Assembly: GCA_049514435.1 (NCBI GenBank)
Contig: JBEKVB010000004.1
Span: forward strand, 106,334 to 170,333
DNA from: UBA4810 sp002479215
GTDB taxonomy: Bacteria > Desulfobacterota > Syntrophia > Syntrophales > Smithellaceae
Length of the DNA: 64,000 nt
Direction of reading: 5' to 3'
Shown: one piece after another, positions 58,963 through 64,000 of the stretch
How positions within the stretch are numbered: the stretch's first letter is position 1
How the letters are laid out: every line of letters starts with the position of its first letter
The notes under the pieces: model-generated
What the model saw: only the letters and a program-made list of their open reading frames with translations
Told to the model about the DNA's origin: nothing
Database searches by the model: none
Translations under genes and position numbers: made by a program

Positions 58963-59430
58963 ATGATGGCTGAGGGCATCAAAATTCATGAAATAAAAAG
59001 ATATACTTTCATATCATTTCTTATTGCTGTTATTTGTTTAATCATCGGCCTGCAATATATTGGAGCGGCAGAAACCCGCGAGACGGGCATTCTTGCAGTT
59101 GTTTTCGGTGTGCTGCTGGCAATCGCGGCCATTTATATGTTTTTTAAGCCGATGATTGTTCTAGGTGATGATACAATATATTTCCAATCAGGAAATGTTG
59201 CAAAAAAAGAGATTCTGTACTCAGAGATAGCATCATGGACATTAAAGAGAGATAAACATTTGACATTAATATTAAAAAGCGACAAGGAAGAAGCAGATGC
59301 AGAGAAAAAGAAAAATACCATCATAATCAATTATTACAATTTAGATAAAAATAATCAGCAAATATTGATAGGGCAATTGAATAAAAAAGGCATTGAACAA
59401 GTTATCACTGCAGAGCCTAACAAAAAATAA
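58963..59430 (+). CDS. Two-helix membrane protein, function unknown
   Basis: A 155-aa protein: two N-terminal transmembrane helices (YTFISFLIAVICLIIGLQYI and GILAVVFGVLLAIAAIYMFF), then a soluble domain of PH-like strand pattern (MIVLGDDTIYFQSGNVAKKE, ILYSEIASWTLKRDKHLTLI). That arrangement is common in small bacterial PH-domain membrane proteins. ATGGAGG lies a few bases upstream of the ATG at 58963. It is a single gene divergent from the kinase. No specific role can be assigned. Confidence 0.65.
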   Translation: MMAEGIKIHEIKRYTFISFLIAVICLIIGLQYIGAAETRETGILAVVFGVLLAIAAIYMFFKPMIVLGDDTIYFQSGNVAKKEILYSEIASWTLKRDKHLTLILKSDKEEADAEKKKNTIIINYYNLDKNNQQILIGQLNKKGIEQVITAEPNKK

Positions 59431-59749
59431 CTAAAAAATATATGTTACAATATTTACTTTAAGACTTGTTCTTACACCAAAAATGATCAATACTCTAGGG
59501 ACCGCCATCAGTGACAGAGATGGAAATAAATGTGGCCAACTCAATGTTTTAGATTTTTCACTTACATGGCTACTGTTGGCTTTCATGTGATATTCACAAA
59601 TGTCATTTAACCATTATTCAAGATGGCTCGTGTAAATCATTTATAACGAGACTTTATTTATAAAGACGGAAAGACCACCACGACAGCCACGGCAAGTTTT
59701 AATTGCCATGGCTCCAACGAGGGAGAGAATTGTGCTTATTACGGATTGA
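59431..59749. other. Intergenic DNA without a recognised gene
   Basis: No convincing ORF or RNA. It ends at the IS3 terminal repeat, so part of it may be degraded insertion-sequence flank. Confidence 0.4.
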
Positions 59750-59818
59750 TGACCTGCCCCCGATATTTGTACCACATTTAAAATATAGGATTCGGACATT
59801 TTTTATTTCTCGATACAG
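59750..59818 (-). mobile_element. IS3-type end relic, copy 1
   Basis: TGACCTGCCCCCGATATTTG, then TACCACATTTAAAATATAGG, an IS3-family terminal sequence. It recurs in diverged form at 62332-62390. It lies directly outside the transposase relic. Confidence 0.6.
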
Positions 59819-59950
59819 GTACGCCTCTGGTGCTGGAGGATGGTATTTCAAAGAGCTGTGTAGCCGGAGCGTGTTGTATTCCATGCGCCATTTTTCAATC
59901 AGCGTTTTCGCTTCTTTCAAGGTATAGAAGATTTCTCCGTTGAGCCTCTA
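59790..59950 (-). pseudogene. IS3-family transposase OrfB, C-terminal fragment
   Basis: The minus strand encodes LNGEIFYTLKEAKTLIEKWR, then MEYNTLRLHSSLKYHPPAPE and A. The YNxxRxHSSLxYxPPAPEA signature is the end of the IS3 OrfB integrase core, including the helix after the catalytic Glu. Everything upstream of about residue 250 of a normal OrfB is missing, so it is a dead remnant. Confidence 0.85.
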
Positions 59951-60036
59951 GGAAAAGGTAAAATAGCTAGTCCCATTTTTTATTTCTTACCCTGAATAAC
60001 GTGTTCATTATTTTGAGTGTTAGAAGATGAAATATT

Positions 60037-60213
60037 ATGTATGGACAGGACCTTTCTACGGGCTGGATTGCCGATGTTCTTTGCATCAGCCCGAAGACCA
60101 TCGAAAAACACTGCACCAACATCATGAATAAGCTCGATATCCACGACCGCTTTGAATCCCTGAAATATGCTATCAAGATTGGGGTTGTTGATCCGGAACT
60201 CTGGGCGGACTAA
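60037..60213 (+). pseudogene. Response-regulator relic: LuxR HTH only
   Basis: A 58-codon frame: MYGQDLSTGWIADVLCISPK, then TIEKHCTNIMNKLDIHDRFE, then SLKYAIKIGVVDPELWAD. It aligns along its length with the C-terminus of the intact regulator at 56481 (STGQIGEILFVSPKTVEKHH ... KYAIKIGVVDPDLWED). The receiver domain and kinase are gone; IS3 debris lies just upstream. It could still be expressed as a free HTH, but a truncated gene is more likely. Confidence 0.85.
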
Positions 60214-60285
60214 CCCTCTATTAGCCGGTAGCAAGACCCTTCTTTTCGTGTCGTTTCATCAAAAAAAATCCTTTCTTTCATATGG

Positions 60286-60340
60286 TAGGGTTTTCCCCCA
60301 TATAAAAGTGGGGATATCCTCCATCCATATGGGGTCCCTA
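60286..60340 (+). promoter_or_regulatory. Conserved hairpin element B upstream of gctAB
   Basis: GTAGGGTTTTCCCCCATATA, then AAAGTGGGGATATCCTCCAT, then CCATATGGGG. CCCCCATATAAAAGTGGGG forms a stem. Order and spacing resemble element A (56327-56366), and the distance to the start codon (about 80-135 bases) is similar. Confidence 0.55.
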
Positions 60341-60419
60341 CCCACTTGTCTCTTGCCTCGACATATCCTATGTCCATTTACAAATCAAAGCGCCATCTTC
60401 TATGAATAAGGAGGTTTCT

Positions 60420-61466
60420 ATGTCTGAGGTAAAGAGTAAAATCATGACCGCCAATGAAGCCATCCGTAAATTTGTTCACGACGGAAGCAGTCTGATTCTG
60501 GGTAACTATACGGTTGCAGCCGCTATGGCTCTTGTTTACGAGGTTGCCCGCCAGCAGAAAAAGAATTTAACCGTTTATTCGCAATCAGGCGTCATCGATG
60601 TGGAGGTCCTGGTGGCGGCCGGTTGTGTGGATCGTCTGGTCAGCACATATGTCTATCGAGGGGGAGGCAGGTCCGGGGGCTCTGCCGTGGAACGCGCTCT
60701 GCAGACAGGAACCCTCCAAATGGAAGACTACACAAATTTTCAATATAATGCGCGGCTCGTCGCTGGCATGCATGGTTTTACGTTCATACCGGTTCTGGAG
60801 GGGGTGATTGATACTGATTTGTTCAGGAAACGCACTTTTATGGGTGAGGATAAATATCGGGTTATCAAATGTCCCTATACTGGCAAAGAAATTCTCACTG
60901 TTCCCGCAGCGAACCCCGATGTCTGTATTGTTCATGTCCAGCGGGCGGATAAATACGGGAATGCACAGTACTGGGGAGCCCTGGGCAGTGTGGCTGCGGC
61001 GGCACTCAGCAGCAAGAGAATCATCGTCTCCTGCGAGGAGATCGTCGAGTATGACGTGATCAAGTCAAGTCCGCATTTGACATTGCTTCCTTCGTATCGG
61101 GTCGATGCGGTGATTGAAATCCCTTGGGGTGCCAGTCCGACGGAGGTAATCGGTTACTATAACTTGGACCGTTTCATGTTCAGCATGTTTTCCATGGCTT
61201 GCGGAGATGCCAAGGCCATGCAAGCTTGGATGGATGAATGGGTATTCAACTGCAAGGATCGTGAGGCCTATATCAATCACTATGTGGAGAAATTCGGCAG
61301 TGGCACCCTGGACGGCTTTAGGGCGAAGGCGTTTTACTCTGCACCGGCCAATTATGGGGCTGCATTTACCTCCATCTGGGACGGAGAAGGCCGTGAGAGA
61401 AATATGGGCGTAACAATGGAAGAATTTGAAAAGTTCTTGAAAGAGAAGGGGGCGCTTTATGAGTAA
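60420..61466 (+). CDS. CoA-transferase subunit A (glutaconate CoA-transferase-like)
   Basis: A 348-aa class I CoA-transferase alpha subunit. Visible motifs: FVHDGSSLILGNYTVAAAMA (CoA loop region), KCPYTGKEILTVPAANPDVC, VHVQRADKYGNAQYWGALGS and KRIIVSCEEIVEYDVIKSSP. AAGGAGG six bases upstream supports ATG 60420; the in-frame ATG at 60402 precedes that site. Its end overlaps subunit B by eight bases. In related anaerobes such enzymes activate glutaconate or other dicarboxylates with acetyl-CoA; the exact acid is inferred only. Confidence 0.9.
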   Translation: MSEVKSKIMTANEAIRKFVHDGSSLILGNYTVAAAMALVYEVARQQKKNLTVYSQSGVIDVEVLVAAGCVDRLVSTYVYRGGGRSGGSAVERALQTGTLQMEDYTNFQYNARLVAGMHGFTFIPVLEGVIDTDLFRKRTFMGEDKYRVIKCPYTGKEILTVPAANPDVCIVHVQRADKYGNAQYWGALGSVAAAALSSKRIIVSCEEIVEYDVIKSSPHLTLLPSYRVDAVIEIPWGASPTEVIGYYNLDRFMFSMFSMACGDAKAMQAWMDEWVFNCKDREAYINHYVEKFGSGTLDGFRAKAFYSAPANYGAAFTSIWDGEGRERNMGVTMEEFEKFLKEKGALYE

Positions 61467-62283
61467 GGCATACACACTGGAAGAATTGTTGGTTATTACT
61501 GTCGCGAAGGAAATCCGCGATTATGAAAATGTGATTTTGGGGATAGGATTACCCGTCGCAGCCGGTGCTCTGGCCAAGGCCATCTATGCCCCCCATGCGA
61601 CATTGATGATGGAATCGGGCATTATCGATTTTGAACCCCTGTTACCTCTCAACCACATTGCTGATGCTAATGCGTTGCGTGGATTTGCCTATGCTACAGA
61701 TCTGTTTTCCGCGTTCACCATGGCATACCGGGGATTTGTCGATGTCTGCTTCCTTGGGGTGGGCCAGATCGACAAGTATGGGAATCTCAATACCACCGTG
61801 ATCGGTGACTACTACAAGCCGACGATGCGCCTGCCTGGCTCGGGCGGTGCGGCTGATTTCATATCCTATTCTAAACGAACAGTCCTCACCATGCTGGGCG
61901 GGGAGTTTGTGAAAAAGCTTGACTATGTAACATCCCCAGGTTATCTGGCTGGTGGAAATAGCCGAGAAAAAACAGGACGCTACCCCAAGGGAAGCGGCCC
62001 CTCCATGCTCCTGACAACCAAAGGCGTTTTCCGGTTCGATCCGGACACGAAGGAGCTGTATCTGGCCCAGATTCATCCTAAAGTTCGTATCGAAGATATA
62101 AAAAAAAATGTCCCCTGGGATTTGAAGATATCACCGGATCTAACAGAAACGGCCCATCCGACGGAGGAAGAAATCAATTTTGTCAGGAAGTTTGCCCCGG
62201 CTCAGGCGGCGGGGAGGAAGTTGATGACTGAGCTCGTCATTGCCAATATCTCAAAGAAAATGCAGCAAAAAACCGCGGGTTGA
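61459..62283 (+). CDS. CoA-transferase subunit B (glutaconate CoA-transferase-like)
   Basis: A 274-aa beta subunit. ATLMMESGIIDFEPLLPLNH includes the ESG motif with the catalytic Glu. FVDVCFLGVGQIDKYGNLNT and LPGSGGAADFISYSKRTVLT (GSGGA) follow, then TKGVFRFDPDTKELYLAQIH. It overlaps subunit A, so the two are made together as a hetero-oligomer. An IS3 end relic lies about 50 bases downstream. Confidence 0.9.
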   Translation: MSKAYTLEELLVITVAKEIRDYENVILGIGLPVAAGALAKAIYAPHATLMMESGIIDFEPLLPLNHIADANALRGFAYATDLFSAFTMAYRGFVDVCFLGVGQIDKYGNLNTTVIGDYYKPTMRLPGSGGAADFISYSKRTVLTMLGGEFVKKLDYVTSPGYLAGGNSREKTGRYPKGSGPSMLLTTKGVFRFDPDTKELYLAQIHPKVRIEDIKKNVPWDLKISPDLTETAHPTEEEINFVRKFAPAQAAGRKLMTELVIANISKKMQQKTAG

Positions 62284-62331
62284 CATAACCGGAGGATGCA
62301 GAGGGTTATGCAGGATTGATGGATATACTCG

Positions 62332-62390
62332 TGACCTGCCCTTGATGTTTGAACCACATGTTAAGTTAGAGTTCAGCAGTTTTTTGATTA
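62332..62390 (-). mobile_element. IS3-type end relic, copy 2
   Basis: TGACCTGCCCTTGATGTTTG, then AACCACATGTTAAGTTAGAG. It aligns with copy 1 (59750-59818) in the same orientation. No transposase remains next to it. Confidence 0.55.
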
Positions 62391-62523
62391 TTTCCGATTG
62401 AAATGTTGTGTGAATTGGGAAAATAAGAAAAACAACACTACAGGAAGTTATTTTTCGTGGTAGTTTTTACACTCGCTGTCAAGTAAGCTCAGGCCTATGG
62501 AATATAAACCGAACCATATATTA

Positions 62524-62715
62524 TTATTTGTTTTCGCTCTTTTTAGTGTCTGTGATGTCCTCCGGTTTGTGTTCCGGCTCTTCCATGGCCTTTTTGAAAC
62601 CCCTTATTGCCTTGCCGATAGAGCTTCCCAATTCAGGAAGCTTACCGGGACCAAAAATAATCAGAACAATAACCAGTAGCACCAAAAGATGCATTGGCTT
62701 GAGAAGACCTCCCAT
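62524..62715 (-). CDS. tatA: Twin-arginine translocase subunit TatA/E
   Basis: A 63-aa protein. One short transmembrane helix (LLVLLVIVLIIFGPGKLPEL, with the FGPGKLPEL hinge), an amphipathic helix (GSSIGKAIRGFKKAMEE) and a charged tail are the TatA hallmarks. GGAGGTGA seven bases upstream fixes the ATG at 62715, not the longer frame from 62739. It forms the pore for folded proteins with TatC, which is not in the window. Confidence 0.93.
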   Translation of the reverse strand: MGGLLKPMHLLVLLVIVLIIFGPGKLPELGSSIGKAIRGFKKAMEEPEHKPEDITDTKKSENK

Positions 62716-62927
62716 TATCTTTTCACCTCCATTTCTCAACTTCGTCTTTTCTATACAGCACTTTTACAGGGCAGTGCAATAGAAATATTATGGTATTAAA
62801 ACAAGATTTTAATTGAAAGATGACTATTCTCGAAGAATGCCCTATCGCAGAGAGGAGGACTTAAACAAATTCTCGCTGGAAAAAATCTAAAGTGTGGTTA
62901 CAGCTTTTTATTTGTGAGAGCCATATT

Positions 62928-63515
62928 CTATTTACGACTGTCTGTTCTCAGAAAATTTATCAATAAAAAAATCACTGTGACTAAGATGGCAAAAGGCAGG
63001 ATATAGCGGTATGAATAAGTATAAACAAGTTTCCATTTCTCACCTAGATAATACCCCATTGTCACAAATGTCACAGTCCACAGAAGACCTCCGGCAAAGG
63101 CATGCACGGCGAATACCCTGTAAGGCATTACAGCAATTCCTGCAAATATAGCCGTCAAATGTCTGACCCCGGGAACAAAATAACCGATGAACAACGCGAA
63201 TTTTCCATATTTGCCGTACCATTCTTCGGCTCTATGAAGGTGTTCGGGATTGATTCTCAATTTGGTTGAATATTTCTCTAAGAAAGGATGTCCTAAGCCC
63301 CTTCCTAGAAGATATCCAATCGAAATACCGCATATCGTTCCTGCAAATGACGCCATTACAGCGTATTGATAGCTGATGTGCCCTTTAAAAGCCAGAAATC
63401 CAGCTAACGCCATTAATGTCTCATCGGGGATGGGTAAACCCAGAATGCCGAGCCCTAATGCAGCAAAGATCCCGAGATAAGAGTATTTAATAAGAAATGG
63501 TAAAATGCATTGCAT
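62928..63515 (-). CDS. DedA-family membrane protein
   Basis: A 195-aa protein with about five or six membrane segments. Signature motifs: GLPIPDETLMALAGFLAFKG, GISIGYLLGRGLGHPFLEKY, KFALFIGYFVPGVRHLTAIF (FxPGxR) and the C-terminal FAGGLLWTVTFVTMGYYLGE. DedA proteins recycle or flip undecaprenyl phosphate or other lipids and maintain the proton gradient. It is a single gene. A decayed C-terminal homologue lies at 47541. Confidence 0.92.
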   Translation of the reverse strand: MQCILPFLIKYSYLGIFAALGLGILGLPIPDETLMALAGFLAFKGHISYQYAVMASFAGTICGISIGYLLGRGLGHPFLEKYSTKLRINPEHLHRAEEWYGKYGKFALFIGYFVPGVRHLTAIFAGIAVMPYRVFAVHAFAGGLLWTVTFVTMGYYLGEKWKLVYTYSYRYILPFAILVTVIFLLINFLRTDSRK

Positions 63516-63643
63516 TTATCAGACTGCCTTTGAGTTGAGTAGACCAGTTTCTTCCCGTACTATACATATTGATGTTTGTTTTCTCCGTTAACCGCCTGGT
63601 AGTCTGTCTGGACGAATTTGACGAGCCTGCTACGGTTGTTTCA

Positions 63644-63757
63644 CTAAAATATTTTATAAGCACTATTACACATCAGACCGAGGATAATCGCAACAAAAAG
63701 CACTGTAAGAAAAAAAAGAATAGCATGTTTTATCCCATCTTTATCTTTTATTTTCAT
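63644..63757 (-). CDS. Tiny single-pass membrane protein
   Basis: A 37-aa frame: MKIKDKDGIKHAILFFLTVL, then FVAIILGLMCNSAYKIF. It has one transmembrane helix with a positively charged N-terminus. AAAAGGAAG lies six to seven bases before the ATG. It is plausible as a small membrane peptide, upstream of and on the same strand as dedA. No family was recognised. Confidence 0.45.
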   Translation of the reverse strand: MKIKDKDGIKHAILFFLTVLFVAIILGLMCNSAYKIF

Positions 63758-64000
63758 AATTTCTTCCTTTTCTCAATTAAGTTATAAGTGAACTATAAAA
63801 TTGTCGGTCTTGCATGTCAATTAAATATTGATTACTGATTGAAAGGAAGTATGTATGTCAAAATTTCCTGACGCTCGACTTCAGGAAGAAGTCGATTATC
63901 TGTTTCACCTTGTGTTCTTATAATTTATCGTATGGTATAAAATACTTTGGGACACCGGGGTAAAAGGGAAGAGTGAATCTGTGTTTCACCTGATGCCTGA
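63758..64000. other. Window end, no supported gene
   Basis: A short frame (63855-63923, MSKFPDARLQEEVDYLFHLV then a stop two codons on) follows GAAAGGAAG, but at 22 residues it is more likely a gene remnant or chance. Nothing else was recognised. Confidence 0.3.

Noticed and set aside
63855..63923. 22-residue frame MSKFPDARLQEEVDYLFHLV with a good upstream purine tract
   Set aside because: Too short and without a recognisable family; probably chance or a degraded start of a gene.
1..64000. tRNA, rRNA, tmRNA or RNase P genes
   Set aside because: No cloverleaf or conserved rRNA segments were recognised by eye; a covariance-model scan would be needed to exclude short RNAs.

Overview
The window looks like a chromosomal stretch from an obligately anaerobic, syntroph-like deltaproteobacterium (Desulfobacterota, perhaps Syntrophales such as Smithella or Syntrophus). 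This is inferred from gene content, not from a marker gene: class III ribonucleotide reductase, two CoA-transferase loci for short-chain or dicarboxylic acids, a tungstate ABC transporter, B12-dependent radical SAM enzymes and many housekeeping genes. Base composition is low-to-mid G+C by eye. No rRNA, tRNA or CRISPR array was seen.

Layout. 1-7.5 kb: housekeeping genes (cmk end, M48 protease with TPRs, adk, lepA, hemW), small lipoproteins, a decayed second hemW 3' end and a foreign-looking orphan. 7.7-10.7 kb: nrdG-nrdD, transcribed leftward from a clear promoter carrying two NrdR boxes 31 bp apart. 10703-19381: a compact Mu-like transposable element (about 8.7 kb) with matching ends, paired end-binding sites and a 5-bp target duplication (GCAGG). 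It carries a repressor, a Ner-like regulator, MuA- and MuB-like proteins, small genes, a Gp27-like remnant of the head-gene region, and two tandem lipoprotein cargo genes enclosed by their own inverted repeat. It has no capsid or tail genes. 19.5-26.1 kb: a tightly coupled leftward cluster (PHP, GT4, methyltransferase, alpha/alpha toroid, hexapeptide acyltransferase, B12-radical SAM) facing a convergent methyltransferase, probably making an unidentified glycan or lipid. 26.3-28.55 kb: four attC-like sites separating four unrelated small genes, i.e. an integron cassette array with no integrase in the window.

28.8-33.7 kb: thioesterase, ferritin, then two separate fluoride (crcB) riboswitches. 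One precedes a dynamin-like GTPase followed by a HIT protein. The other precedes a CPA2-type antiporter. 33.7-37.4 kb: tungstate transporter tupABC and a regulator with a substrate-binding-protein-like domain. 37.6-47.5 kb: TetR plus an MdtABC-type tripartite RND pump with two different RND subunits and its own outer-membrane factor. 47.5-53.4 kb: DedA relic, MFS exporter, small biotinyl carrier, membrane-anchored S1C protease, B12-radical SAM protein. 53.5-62.3 kb: two CoA-transferase loci. The first has a permease and an intact NarL-type two-component system. The second has only the C-terminal relic of a paralogous response regulator. Both share a related hairpin element upstream. IS3 debris lies around the second locus. 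62.5-64 kb: tatA, dedA and a tiny membrane protein.

The most unusual items are the minimal Mu-like element with bounded lipoprotein cargo, the integrase-less cassette array, and a dynamin-like GTPase apparently under fluoride-riboswitch control.
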